Shown: positions 38,840 through 47,350 of the stretch, piece after piece
How the letters are laid out: each line of letters starts with the position of its first letter
Numbering within the stretch: the stretch's first letter is position 1
Translations under genes and position numbers: made by a program
Assembly: GCF_017086465.1 (NCBI RefSeq)
Contig: NZ_CP070961.1
Span: 1 to 64,000, forward strand
DNA length: 64,000 nucleotides
Source: Nocardioides sp. zg-1228
Lineage (GTDB): Bacteria > Actinomycetota > Actinomycetes > Propionibacteriales > Nocardioidaceae
Direction of reading: 5' to 3'
The notes under the pieces: generated by a model
The model's input: only the letters and a program-made list of their open reading frames with translations
Databases searched by the model: none
What the model was told of the DNA's origin: nothing

Positions 38840-40242
38840 CGCAGCCTCACCACCTGCGTGCTCTCGCTGTCGGCGCCGGCGTCGTCCACCGGGTCGAGGC
38901 GCGGGGCGGGACGGCGGGCCTGGTCGGAGATGCGCAGCAGCAGCGCGATCAGGACCCAGTTGGCCACCAGCGAGGAGCCTCCGTAGGACAGGAACGGGGT
39001 GGTGAGGCCGGTCAGCGGGATCAGGCCGGTGACGCCGCCGACGACGACGAAGACCTGGAGCGCGACGATCGCACCGAGGCCGACGGCCAGCAGCTTGCCG
39101 AAGCCGTCGCGCGAGATCAGCGCGGTGCGCAGCGCACGCTCCACGATGAGGCCGTAGCAGAGGATGACCGCCATGACGGCGGTCAGGCCGAGCTCCTCAC
39201 CGATCGCGGCGACGATGTAGTCGGACTCGGCGTAGGTGATCCGCTCGGGGAAGCCGTTGCCCAGGCCGCGGCCGATGAGGCCGCCCCAGCCCATGCCGAA
39301 CATCGCCTCGACCGGCTGGTAGCTGCCCGGCGAGGACTCGTAGTAGTCCATCGGGTGCAGCCAGAAGTTGAAGCGGTTCTGCACGTTGCCGACGAACGTG
39401 TAGGCCGCGAGCGCGCCGACGGCGAACATCAGCCCGCCCACCACGAGCCACCCGGGCCGCTCGGTGGCGACGTAGAGCATCACCAGGAACAGGCCGAAGA
39501 AGAGGAGCGAGGAGCCGAGGTCGTTCTGCAGCACCAGGATCATCATCGAGACGCCGAACATCGCCAGGACCGGGCCCAGGTCGCGCCCGCGCGGCAGGTC
39601 GATGAACACCACCCGCCGCCCCGCGAGCGCGAGGGCGTCGCGGTGCAGCACGAGGTAGCCGGCGAAGGTGATCACCAGCAGCACCTTGGCGACCTCGCCG
39701 GGCTGGAAGCTGAAGCCGGCCACGTTGATCCAGATGTTGGCGCCGTTCTTGCCACTGCCGATGACGGGCAGGAAGGGCAGGATCAGCAGCACGATGCCGA
39801 GCAGGCCGGCGGTGTAGGTGAAGCGCTGCAGCACCCGGTGGTCGCGCAGGAGCACGAGCGTGGCGACGAAGAGCGCGACGCCCAGCGTCATCCAGATCAG
39901 CTGCTGGCGCGCGAAGGTGAAGTTGGGGCGCCCCAGCGCCTCGTAGGTGAGGTCGAGGCGGTGGATCACCGCGAGCCCGAGCCCGTTGAGGGCCGCGACG
40001 AGCGGCAGCAGCACCGGGTCGGCGTAGGGCGCGACCAGGCGCACGGTGATGTGGGCCCCGACGATCAGCGCGGTCAGCCAGCCACCGTAGCCGACGAGGT
40101 CGGCGGGCACGACGCCCTCGACACCGAGGCCCACGGCCGCGTAGGCGCCGATGCCGACCACCAGCGCCAGCACGAGCAGGAACAGCTCCGCACCCCGGCG
40201 TCGCCGGTGCACGAAGCCCATCAGGGTCCCGGTCTGACTCAT
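38836..40242 (-). CDS. rodA: RodA/FtsW-family peptidoglycan glycosyltransferase
   Basis: This SEDS-family polytopic enzyme polymerises lipid II. The 468-residue protein has 10-12 membrane segments. Conserved parts include NGANIWINVAGFSFQPGEVAKVLLVITFAGYL, LQNDLGSSLLFFGLFLVMLY and FLSYGGSSLVANWVLIALLLRI, with the catalytic-type Asp expected in the large loop before ESDYIVAAIGEELGL. It is followed directly by pbpA, its usual transpeptidase partner. Confidence 0.94.
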   Translation of the reverse strand: MSQTGTLMGFVHRRRRGAELFLLVLALVVGIGAYAAVGLGVEGVVPADLVGYGGWLTALIVGAHITVRLVAPYADPVLLPLVAALNGLGLAVIHRLDLTYEALGRPNFTFARQQLIWMTLGVALFVATLVLLRDHRVLQRFTYTAGLLGIVLLILPFLPVIGSGKNGANIWINVAGFSFQPGEVAKVLLVITFAGYLVLHRDALALAGRRVVFIDLPRGRDLGPVLAMFGVSMMILVLQNDLGSSLLFFGLFLVMLYVATERPGWLVVGGLMFAVGALAAYTFVGNVQNRFNFWLHPMDYYESSPGSYQPVEAMFGMGWGGLIGRGLGNGFPERITYAESDYIVAAIGEELGLTAVMAVILCYGLIVERALRTALISRDGFGKLLAVGLGAIVALQVFVVVGGVTGLIPLTGLTTPFLSYGGSSLVANWVLIALLLRISDQARRPAPRLDPVDDAGADSESTQVVRLR

Positions 40243-40255
40243 CGCACTCGTCCCG

Positions 40256-41503
40256 TCACCCTGGGTCGACGTCCTGGCGTGCGGCGTAGTTGTCCACGGT
40301 CAGGTGGGCGTCCTCGAGGTCGTCGGCCTCGATGCCCTCGCGCACCGTCTCGGCGTCGATGTCGCTGAGGCGGGTGAGCTCGACGTCGGTGACCTCGTAG
40401 GGGTGGGACAGCGAGATGCCCGGGAGGTCGGCGTCGATGCCGCGGAAGATCGTCACCCTGCCGTCGTCCTCGGCGACGTAGAACTGCTGCTGGCTCCACG
40501 ACCAGGCGGCGGCGAGCACCACCCAGCCCAGGCCGAGCAGCACGGCCGCGACCAGCAGCCGCCGCAGCAAGGCGTAGCGGCCGGGGTCGCGGGGCGCGTA
40601 GCGCGCGGCCTCGGGGTCGATGGGGTCGGCGACGTAGGCGCCCTCGGGCACGTCGTCGGGCACGGGCGGGATCTCGCCGGTGTCGCCGGAGCGGTGGCCG
40701 CGGAACAGCCCGCCGACCGCGCCGCTGAGCGGGAGCCGTCGCGGCAGGTCGGCGGCCGCGCCGACGAGCAGCGGGGCGAGGTCCTCGGGCGGCGCCTCGT
40801 CGAGGACGTCGGCGACGATGCAGGTGACGTTGTCGGTGCTGCCGGCCTCGAGGCTCGCCCGGACGAGCTCGACGGCGGCGAAGTCGGGCGTGCCGGTGGA
40901 GAGGATGTCGGCCATCCGCTCGTCGGTGAGCGTGCCGCACGCGCCGTCGCTGCAGACGAAGATGCGGTCACCGGCCTCGGCGGGCACCTCGAAGAGGTCG
41001 GGCTCCTCGTGGCGCACGCCGTCGAGCGCCTTGAGGATGAGGTTGCGGTGCGGGTGGGTGCGCGACTGCTCCTCGGTGATCCGCCCCTCGTCGATGAGCG
41101 ACTGGACGAAGGTGTGGTCGTGGGTCAGCCGGCGCAGCTCGCCGTCGCGCAGCAGGTAGGCGCGGCTGTCGCCGATGTGGCCGATGCCGAAGCGGTGGCC
41201 GTCGAAGAGCGCGACGGTGGCGGTGGTCGAGGTGCCGTTGAGGCCGGGATCCTCCTCGACGAGCTCGGCGATGCGGTCGTCGGCGCGGTGCACCGCGCCC
41301 GCCACCTGGCCGAGGATGTCGTCGTCGGGCTCCTGGTCGAGCTTGCGCAGCGCCTGCACGGCGGTGCTGGAGGCGAGGTCGCCGCGCACCGCGCCGCCGA
41401 CGCCGTCGCACACCGTGAGCAGCCAGGGCCCGGCGTAGCCGCTGTCCTGGTTCTCCCGGCGGACCCGGCCCACGTCGGAGATCGCGGAGTAGTGGAGGTA
41501 CAT
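40256..41503 (-). CDS. pstP: PP2C-family protein phosphatase
   Basis: PstP dephosphorylates PknA, PknB and their substrates. From ATG 41503 the 415-residue protein has a PP2C domain at about 1-235 with metal-binding motifs SDVGRVRRENQDSGY, LLTVCDGVGGAVRG, GHIGDSRAYLL, CSDGACG and GSTDNVTCIVA. One membrane segment follows (LLRRLLVAAVLLGLGWVVLAA, about 315-335), then an 80-residue extracytoplasmic tail. The start overlaps the fhaB stop by one base. Confidence 0.93.
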   Translation of the reverse strand: MYLHYSAISDVGRVRRENQDSGYAGPWLLTVCDGVGGAVRGDLASSTAVQALRKLDQEPDDDILGQVAGAVHRADDRIAELVEEDPGLNGTSTTATVALFDGHRFGIGHIGDSRAYLLRDGELRRLTHDHTFVQSLIDEGRITEEQSRTHPHRNLILKALDGVRHEEPDLFEVPAEAGDRIFVCSDGACGTLTDERMADILSTGTPDFAAVELVRASLEAGSTDNVTCIVADVLDEAPPEDLAPLLVGAAADLPRRLPLSGAVGGLFRGHRSGDTGEIPPVPDDVPEGAYVADPIDPEAARYAPRDPGRYALLRRLLVAAVLLGLGWVVLAAAWSWSQQQFYVAEDDGRVTIFRGIDADLPGISLSHPYEVTDVELTRLSDIDAETVREGIEADDLEDAHLTVDNYAARQDVDPG

Positions 41504-41991
41504 CACTTCCTCAGCTCCAGGATCGTCTTGCCGACGCGGACCTGGACGCCGGGGCCGATGGTGGTGGGCTGGGTGATGCGGACGGGGCCGACATAGGTGC
41601 CGTTGGTGGAGCCGAGGTCCTCCACGAACCACTCGTCGCCGCTCGCGGCGACGCGGGCGTGGCGGGTGGAGACGTAGTCGTCGTCGAGCTTGATCGCGGC
41701 GTCGCTGCCGCGGCCGATGAGGAGCGGGGCGTCGGCGAGCTCGGCGCGCACGCCGGCGTTCTCCCCCTCGACCACGATGAGATGGGTGGGCGCTCCGCGG
41801 CGCGGCTTGCGGGGCGCCTTGGTCTTGGTGGCCTTGGCCTTGCGGCTCGGCGCCGGCGCGCCGTTGCGCGCGGTCTCGGGCACGCGCGCGCCGAACATGT
41901 CGGAGCGGATGACCGAGATCGCCGACAGCACGAAGATCCAGAGGATCGCGAGGAACGCCATCCGGATCAGGAACAGGGTCAGCTCAGACAT
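41503..41991 (-). CDS. fhaB: FHA-domain protein FhaB
   Basis: This 162-residue protein has an N-terminal membrane segment (TLFLIRMAFLAILWIFVLSAIS), a basic linker and a C-terminal FHA domain. The domain binds phosphothreonine (LLIGRGSDAAIKLDDDYVSTRHARV, then VEDLGSTNGTYV). FhaB-type proteins (FipA/FtsZ-interacting in mycobacteria) relay kinase signals to division. It is overlapped eight bases by fhaA upstream. Confidence 0.92.
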   Translation of the reverse strand: MSELTLFLIRMAFLAILWIFVLSAISVIRSDMFGARVPETARNGAPAPSRKAKATKTKAPRKPRRGAPTHLIVVEGENAGVRAELADAPLLIGRGSDAAIKLDDDYVSTRHARVAASGDEWFVEDLGSTNGTYVGPVRITQPTTIGPGVQVRVGKTILELRK

Positions 41992-42703
41992 TCCAGCCCC
42001 CGGCCTCGTCGCGACCGCCGTCGATGCGGACCGTCATGTCGGTGTGGCCGATGCGGAGCGTGGAGCCGTCGCGCAGCCGGGCCCGCGTCACCTTCGACCC
42101 GTCGACGAGGATGCCGTTGGTCGAGCCGAGGTCGACGGCCTCGACTCCGTCGATGCTCACCACGAGCTCGAGGTGGCGCCGGCTCACGCCGGGATCGTTG
42201 ATGCGCAGGTCGGCCTCGGTGCCGCGGCCGATCACCAGGCCTGGGGGCCGCAGCGGGTGCCGGGTGCCGTTGACCTCGAGGGTGGCGTGCGAGGAGCGCG
42301 TACGGGTGCGCTGGTCGTTGTCGGTCACGCTCGCCTGCGCCTTGGAGCGGATGCGGAAGCGGCCGGTCGTCAGGTCGTCGGCGGTCTCGAAGGCGATGCC
42401 GATGGGACCGGTGAACACGTAGCCCTGGGCGTCCGCGTGGTCCTGGAGCTGGTCGACGAGGTCCTGCTCGAGCGCGCGGCCCAGGCCGACGATGCGCTCG
42501 AGGTCGGTGGCCGACAGCTCGACGTGGAAGTCGTTGGGGACGAGCCGGCGCTGGCGGCTGAGCACCTGGGCGTTGTTGTCGCACTCGCGCTGGAGGGCCG
42601 CGGCGATCTCGACGGGCTGGACGGCGCTGCGGAAGGCCCGGGCGAAGACACCGGAGATCACGGTCTCGAGCCGCTGCTCGAAGCGCTGCAGCGGGTTCGG
42701 CAT
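41984..42703 (-). CDS. fhaA: FHA-domain protein FhaA (DUF3662)
   Basis: This 239-residue protein starts at ATG 42703 (MPNPLQRFEQRLETVISGVF) after GAGGAGG. The N-terminal DUF3662 domain occupies about 1-115 (SAVQPVEIAAALQRECDN; LVPNDFHVELS). The C-terminal FHA domain has LVIGRGTEADLRINDPGVSRRHLEL and VDLGSTNGILVDG. It is a PknB substrate that binds the MviN/MurJ pseudokinase in mycobacteria. It is the first gene of the seven-gene signalling and cell-wall operon. The family's central linker is short here. Confidence 0.93.
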   Translation of the reverse strand: MPNPLQRFEQRLETVISGVFARAFRSAVQPVEIAAALQRECDNNAQVLSRQRRLVPNDFHVELSATDLERIVGLGRALEQDLVDQLQDHADAQGYVFTGPIGIAFETADDLTTGRFRIRSKAQASVTDNDQRTRTRSSHATLEVNGTRHPLRPPGLVIGRGTEADLRINDPGVSRRHLELVVSIDGVEAVDLGSTNGILVDGSKVTRARLRDGSTLRIGHTDMTVRIDGGRDEAGGWNV

Positions 42704-42910
42704 CGGGCCTCCTCTCGTCGCGCTCGGTCGGATCGTCGTGGGCGGGCAGGCATGACCCACCGCCCGGCCGGTGCGGCCGAGCGTACCGGCCGCCCGCCCC
42801 CTCGCCACGGTGCCGCCCCGGTCGGCCCGGGATCGCCGCGCCGGTCCGGCACGACCTCCCGGCCGATTGGGAGCCAGCCTCGGCCGTGGGGTAGCCTGAG
42901 CCCGCTTCTG

Positions 42911-42997
42911 GCGCGAGTGGCGGAATAGGCAGACGCGCACGGTTCAGGTCCGTGTGTCCGAAAGGACGTGGGGGTTCAACTCCCCCCTCGCGCACCA
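42911..42997 (+). tRNA. tRNA-Leu (CAG)
   Basis: Acceptor arms GCGCGAG and CTCGCGC pair. The anticodon loop TTCAGGT gives CAG. The long variable arm of a class II tRNA is present and the CCA is encoded. Confidence 0.97.
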
Positions 42998-43043
42998 CGA
43001 GCAGGAGCGGTTCGGGTCGAAGCCCGGATCGCTCATGTGGCAG

Positions 43044-43079
43044 AAGGGCTCCTGACCTCGATCGAGATCAGGAGCCCTT
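43044..43079 (+). terminator. Strong hairpin terminator after tRNA-Leu
   Basis: A 12-bp stem, AAGGGCTCCTGA / TCAGGAGCCCTT, is followed by TTCTGG. The interior CTCGATCGAG is itself palindromic. Confidence 0.85.
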
Positions 43080-43099
43080 TCTGGTCCAACGTGGGTCCG

Positions 43100-43139
43100 G
43101 GCGGGCGCCACCTCACCGCACCTCACCTCACCTCACCTC
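43100..43139. repeat. CCTCA pentamer run
   Basis: About seven near-perfect CCTCA/CCGCA pentamers lie between the terminator and the end of the EamA gene. They are probably slippage-generated. Confidence 0.55.
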
Positions 43140-44040
43140 ACCGCACGAGCTCGGGGGCGGGGTCCGCCTCACGCGCGGCCCCTCGGCCCCGGGACGGACG
43201 CAGCGCCACCAGCACCCCGACGAGCAGCAGCGCACCGCCGCCGAGCTCAGCCGCGTTGGGCCGCTGGTCGAGCAGCGCCCAGGCCGACGCCATGGCGACG
43301 ACAGGGGCGAGCAGCACCCACGGCACCACTGCGCTCGACGGCCAGCGGGCGAGCAGGCCGTTGAAGATGCCGTAGCCGACCAACGAGGCGAGGCCGGCGG
43401 TGTAGACGGTGGACACCGCCGCCTGCCACGAGAAGCCGGCCAGCGCGGTGGCCACCGCGGACGGCCCGTCCACGACGAGGGAGAGCGCGAGGAGGGGGAG
43501 CGGCACGACGAGCGCCGACCACACCGTGAGCGACAACCCGCCGGGCACCTTCGCGGCACGGGCGACGACGTTGCCGATGCCCCACGAGAGCGCGCCGAGC
43601 AGGCACAGCACCAGGGCGGCGAGCGGGACCTGGCCACCGCGACCGAGCCCGACCACGACGAGCCCGGCGGTGCCGACCACGACGCCGCCGACCTGGAGCG
43701 GCGTCGGGACCTCGCGCAGCGCACCGGCCGCGATGACGATCGTGAAGACCACCTGTGCCTGGAGGACGAGGGCCGCGAGGCCGGGCGGCATCCCGGCCGC
43801 CATCGCGAGGTAGAGGAACCCGAACTGGCCGAGCGACATGAACACGCCGACCGCCGCAATGATCCGCCACGGCGCGTCGGGCCGCGGGACGAGGAGCACC
43901 GCCGGGAGCACGACGGCAGCGAACCGGATCGCCACGAACAGCAAGGGCGGCACGTCGGCCATGCCCCAGTCGATGACGACGAAGTTGAATCCCCAGATCG
44001 TGGCGACGAGGGCGGCCAGCAGGGAGTCGCGGAGGTTCAC
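43138..44040 (-). CDS. EamA/DMT-family transporter
   Basis: This 300-residue protein has ten hydrophobic segments in two five-helix halves, as in drug/metabolite transporters. Typical parts are VATIWGFNFVVIDWGM at the start, and SLGQFGFLYLAM with GLAALVLQAQVVFTIV in the first half. It is probably an exporter of amino acids or similar metabolites. The GTG at 44040 starts 72 bases from the divergent lysR-type gene, which likely regulates it. Confidence 0.88.
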   Translation of the reverse strand: MNLRDSLLAALVATIWGFNFVVIDWGMADVPPLLFVAIRFAAVVLPAVLLVPRPDAPWRIIAAVGVFMSLGQFGFLYLAMAAGMPPGLAALVLQAQVVFTIVIAAGALREVPTPLQVGGVVVGTAGLVVVGLGRGGQVPLAALVLCLLGALSWGIGNVVARAAKVPGGLSLTVWSALVVPLPLLALSLVVDGPSAVATALAGFSWQAAVSTVYTAGLASLVGYGIFNGLLARWPSSAVVPWVLLAPVVAMASAWALLDQRPNAAELGGGALLLVGVLVALRPSRGRGAAREADPAPELVR

Positions 44041-44077
44041 GTCCTCAGTCTGCGGTGCGCAATCATGAAGCACCAGC

Positions 44078-44089
44078 GAACGATCGTTC
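44078..44089. promoter_or_regulatory. Palindromic operator in the eamA/lysR gap
   Basis: GAACGATCGTTC is a perfect 12-bp palindrome between the divergent starts. It is a candidate binding site for the LysR-type regulator, although the usual T-N11-A spacing is not obvious. Confidence 0.5.
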
Positions 44090-44100
44090 ACCTCACGCGG

Positions 44101-44106
44101 TAGCGT
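44101..44106 (+). promoter_or_regulatory. -10 hexamer TAGCGT, leaderless lysR-type gene
   Basis: The hexamer ends 6 bases before the ATG at 44113. Confidence 0.4.
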
Positions 44107-44112
44107 TCCTGC

Positions 44113-45003
44113 ATGATCGATCTCGCCGCTCTCACCAGCCTGCGGGCCGTCGACACCCACGGGAGCGTCGCGGGCGCCGCGGACGCCCTCGGCTTCACGC
44201 CCAGTGCGGTGTCGCAGCAGGTGAAGCGACTGGAGAAGCAGACCGGGGTCGCGCTGCTCGAACGGGTCGGGCGAGGGGTGATGCTCACCGCGCACGGACG
44301 CCGCCTCGTCGACGACGGCTCGCGTCTCCTCACCGAGCTCGAGAGGATCGAGTCCGGGCTCCAGCGCGATGCCGGCCGAGTCACCGGCCGGCTGCGCGTC
44401 GCCGCGTTCTCGACGGCGATGCGCGGGCTGGTGGCCGCGTCGGTGCGCGACCTCCTCGACCGCCACCCGGAGCTGTCCCTGACGCTGACCGAGCGCGAGC
44501 CGTGGGACACCGTCGACCTCGTCGCCGCCGGTCAGCAGGACCTGGGCATCGTGCACCAGTGGGGCGACGTGCCCCTCCACCTGCCCGACCACCTCGTCAG
44601 CGTGACCATCGCCCGCGACGTCGCGGACGTGATCGTGCCGCGCGACCACCGCCTCGCCGGGCGTACCCGCGTCTCCCCGCGCGACCTCGTCGACGAGGCG
44701 TGGGTGGCCACGCCCGAGGGGTCGATCTGCCGGCAGTGGCTGCGGCGGATGTACGACGGCACCGGCCGCGCTCCCCGCATCGCCCACGTCGCGATGGAGT
44801 TCGACTCCCACCTCGCCCTCGTCGGGGCCGGGCTCGGCATCGCCCTCGTGCCGCGGCTGGGGAGGTCCGCGCTGCCCGACGACGTCGTCGCGGTGGCCGC
44901 GCACCGCCCGGTGCCGTCGCGCGAGATCACCGTCGTGCACCGCGCGTCGATGGCCGAGTCGCCCGCGGTCCGCGCAGTCGTCGACGCCCTCGGCGCCACC
45001 TGA
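44113..45003 (+). CDS. LysR-family transcriptional regulator
   Basis: This 296-residue regulator has an N-terminal winged helix (LTSLRAVDTHGSVAGAADALGFTPSAVSQQVKRLEKQTGVALLER) and a C-terminal periplasmic-binding-protein-like effector domain (about 90-290). It is divergent from the EamA transporter gene, the classic arrangement in which the regulator senses the transported metabolite. The effector is unknown. Confidence 0.92.
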   Translation: MIDLAALTSLRAVDTHGSVAGAADALGFTPSAVSQQVKRLEKQTGVALLERVGRGVMLTAHGRRLVDDGSRLLTELERIESGLQRDAGRVTGRLRVAAFSTAMRGLVAASVRDLLDRHPELSLTLTEREPWDTVDLVAAGQQDLGIVHQWGDVPLHLPDHLVSVTIARDVADVIVPRDHRLAGRTRVSPRDLVDEAWVATPEGSICRQWLRRMYDGTGRAPRIAHVAMEFDSHLALVGAGLGIALVPRLGRSALPDDVVAVAAHRPVPSREITVVHRASMAESPAVRAVVDALGAT

Positions 45004-45270
45004 GAGGCGGCCGCGCCGCCCACGGGATGACCAACGTCACGTCCGCCGGCATTGGGCGCTCGCTCGGTGGCCGTCAGAATTTTCCCGTCGGCGAGCGTCC
45101 ACGACGACCGTCGGGTCGCGGCTCCGCCGCCCCGGTCGTGTTCCCTCCCCCGGTGGTGCCGGCGGAGGACCGCCTGCGAACCCGGGCGGGTGGTCGACGG
45201 GTCGTGCCCGGACGTCCTGGCGCGCGCCGACCGTCATCCGGCGAACGCCGAACCGAAGAAAGGAGCAGAC

Positions 45271-45816
45271 ATGACTACGACCGACGTCGTAGCCGTTGAC
45301 CAGGACCGCGACAAGCGCCGCCGCCGCGGAGCGATCGTCCGCTTCGCGCTGGCCAGCGTCGCCGTGCTGGGCGTCGGAGCGGCCCTGACCAGTGCCACGT
45401 GGACCGACGACGCATGGTTCGACGGCGGCGCGAGCGCCGTCGAGAGCGTCGAGCTGCAGGCCAGCGTCGACGGTGGCACCACCTGGTACGACGCAGACAC
45501 GGAGAACCAGGCCGTGTCGATCCCTGCCGACGCGTTCAAGGACCTCAACCAGGGCGCCGACAAGACCTTCAGCCTGCAGCTGAAGAACGCCGGCAGCGTT
45601 CCGCTGACCCTCGGCAAGGGCGTCCTGACCACGGAGGGTGCCCTGTTCGAGGGGACCGCGCCGGCGACGGCCACCATCCACGACCCGTCGTCGTCCCAGC
45701 TCGACGCCGGTGCCACGGACACGGTGATCCTGCAGGTCACCACCCCTGACGACTGGCCCGAGGACTACCAGGGCACCGAGGGGACGATGACCCTGCAGTT
45801 CACCGGAGAGTCCTGA
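45271..45816 (+). CDS. TasA/CalY-like exported protein
   Basis: This 181-residue protein starts at ATG 45271 after AAAGGAG. A basic N-terminus (DRDKRRRRGAIVRF) precedes a hydrophobic segment (about 24-41, ending ALTSATWTDDAW), which fits the SipW-dependent signal of TasA/CalY-type proteins. The rest is a beta-rich domain (ESVELQASVDGGTTW; TFSLQLKNAGSVPLTLGKGVL; DTVILQVTTPDDWPEDYQG) with no Cys. Such proteins form surface fibres in Bacillus biofilms. A structural surface role here is inferred. The signal peptidase gene follows after four bases. Confidence 0.82.
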   Translation: MTTTDVVAVDQDRDKRRRRGAIVRFALASVAVLGVGAALTSATWTDDAWFDGGASAVESVELQASVDGGTTWYDADTENQAVSIPADAFKDLNQGADKTFSLQLKNAGSVPLTLGKGVLTTEGALFEGTAPATATIHDPSSSQLDAGATDTVILQVTTPDDWPEDYQGTEGTMTLQFTGES

Positions 45817-45820
45817 CGAG

Positions 45821-46429
45821 ATGGCGGGCCGCGCGGTGGCCGTGCGCGTCCTGCGCACGGCCGCTGACGTCCTCGTCTGGGGCCTCGCCGTCATCGGGGT
45901 CCTCAGCCTGGGGCTGTGGTGCGCGACCACGCTGGGTGTGATCAAGCCGCTCATCGTCGTCTCCGGGTCCATGGAGCCGGAGATCATGACCGGCGACCTG
46001 GTGGTCGCCACCCCGGTGCCGATCGAGGACGTCGAGGTCGGGGACGTGCTGTCCCTGCACAACGACGTCTCGGACCGGCTCGTCACGCACCGCGTCATCG
46101 ACGTGGCGCAGCACGACGACGGGTCATGGCACGTCCGCATGCAGGGCGACGCCAACGACAGCCCGGACGCCGGGGAGTACGTCGTCACCGACGACACGGT
46201 GCTGTCCCCGCGCTGGCAGTTCGCTGGCGTGGGTGATGCCTGGCTGCGGCTGACCCAGCCGAGCGTCGCCGTGCCGCTCGTGATCGCGGTCGCGGCGATC
46301 CTCGCGCTCAGCCTGATGCCCCGCCCCGGCCCTGTCCCGGCGGGGAGGCGGCAGGACGCGGCACGCGACCCGCACGACGACGAGGCGACACGCGACCTGG
46401 TCGCCGCCTCGTCGCACGACGCCCGCTAG
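45821..46429 (+). CDS. sipW: SipW-type signal peptidase I
   Basis: This 202-residue membrane protease has segments at about 13-40 and 145-165. The nucleophile is Ser50 in VVSGSMEPEI. The second motif is LVTHRVIDV with His90 where typical bacterial leader peptidases have Lys. That Ser-His form is the ER/archaeal type seen in SipW. GDANDSPD and the following segment match box E. It almost certainly processes the TasA-like and following exported proteins. The C-terminus is a charged tail. Confidence 0.9.
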   Translation: MAGRAVAVRVLRTAADVLVWGLAVIGVLSLGLWCATTLGVIKPLIVVSGSMEPEIMTGDLVVATPVPIEDVEVGDVLSLHNDVSDRLVTHRVIDVAQHDDGSWHVRMQGDANDSPDAGEYVVTDDTVLSPRWQFAGVGDAWLRLTQPSVAVPLVIAVAAILALSLMPRPGPVPAGRRQDAARDPHDDEATRDLVAASSHDAR

Positions 46430-46552
46430 GGCCCTGCTGGGCGCGGCCGGCGCAGGCCCGACCGCGCCCAGTCCCACCCCTTGCCCTGCCACGACCCTGC
46501 CACGACCCTGCCGAGACCCCTGCCAACCTGATGAGAGAGAAGGAGCCACAGC

Positions 46553-47032
46553 ATGACCTGGCCCGCCACGCGACGGCGTCTGCTCGCCGCGATGGGCACC
46601 CTCGTGGCGGTCGCCCTGATCGTCGCCACGACCGCGGACCGGACGGTCGCGGCGTGGAGTGACGGAGCGGTGTTCGCCACCCGGGCCACGTCCGGCACCT
46701 GGGCCACCGCCGGCGGCGACTCGTGCGAGGTGTTGGACAACGCCACCGGCGAGGTCGTCGGGACCTGCACCGTCGACGACGTGAGGTTCGACGCCGGGTG
46801 GGAGAACGGCACCAGGTTCTACGTGACCGTTGGTGGCTTCCAGCCGAGCAGCGACAGGGTGGCCCGGGTCAGCGTCGACCTGTCGGAGCACAGCTCCGAC
46901 TGGGACTTCACCCGAGGATTCGCGCAGATGGACAGCGGCCAGGACGTCACCTGGTCGGCGCCCGTCATCACCTTCACGACCTACCCGTGGGGCGCCCCGC
47001 CCTTCAGCGGCACCTACAACCACCCCACCTGA
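46553..47032 (+). CDS. Exported protein of the TasA/SipW cluster
   Basis: This 159-residue protein has a signal-type N-terminus (RRRLLAAMGTLVAVALIVATTADRTVAAWSDGAVF), closely parallel to the TasA-like protein (...AAWSD versus ...SATWTDDAW). The rest is beta-rich with two Cys (CEVLDN and GTCTVDD). It follows sipW after 123 bases with GAGAAGGAG before the ATG. It is a likely minor fibre or anchoring component. I do not recognise a more precise family. Confidence 0.7.
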   Translation: MTWPATRRRLLAAMGTLVAVALIVATTADRTVAAWSDGAVFATRATSGTWATAGGDSCEVLDNATGEVVGTCTVDDVRFDAGWENGTRFYVTVGGFQPSSDRVARVSVDLSEHSSDWDFTRGFAQMDSGQDVTWSAPVITFTTYPWGAPPFSGTYNHPT

Positions 47033-47350
47033 CACCCTGGCGCGCGGCCTGGGCACGCCGGCCGAGGCGCCGCTCACCCCCGACGAGGCGCTGGCCGTGC
47101 TCCGGCGGCTGTTCGGCGGCTACCTCGGCCTGGCTCCGGAGCCGCACCGCCCGTAGCCGGCGGCAGCGAGGCCGAGTCGGCGCATCCTGACCGCCCGAAC
47201 CCGTCGAGTCGGCTCATCTTGGCGTCAGCCGTGTCAGGACGCGACGACTCGACAGACGATCCGCGTCCGTCCGGGGTGCGCCCCGAGGCGTCCGGCACGT
47301 CCGGGACGGCCGCCGGAGGCGCATGATGGACGGATGAGCCGAGTGGTGTC
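47033..47350. other. 318-base gap before the cation ATPase gene
   Basis: A short open stretch at 47040-47156 encodes LTPDEALAVLRRLFGGYLGLAPEPHRP in the frame opened at 46830, but I see no start or ribosome-binding site. Otherwise I see nothing definite. The promoter of the ATPase gene must lie here. Confidence 0.35.

Noticed and set aside
43100..43139. CRISPR-like repeat
   Set aside because: The pentamers are contiguous without spacers, a simple microsatellite-like run.
46830..47156. Small protein ending LTPDEALAVLRRLFGGYLGLAPEPHRP
   Set aside because: The ending looks protein-like, but the frame overlaps the upstream exported-protein gene and has no credible start. Noted only as a possible fragment.
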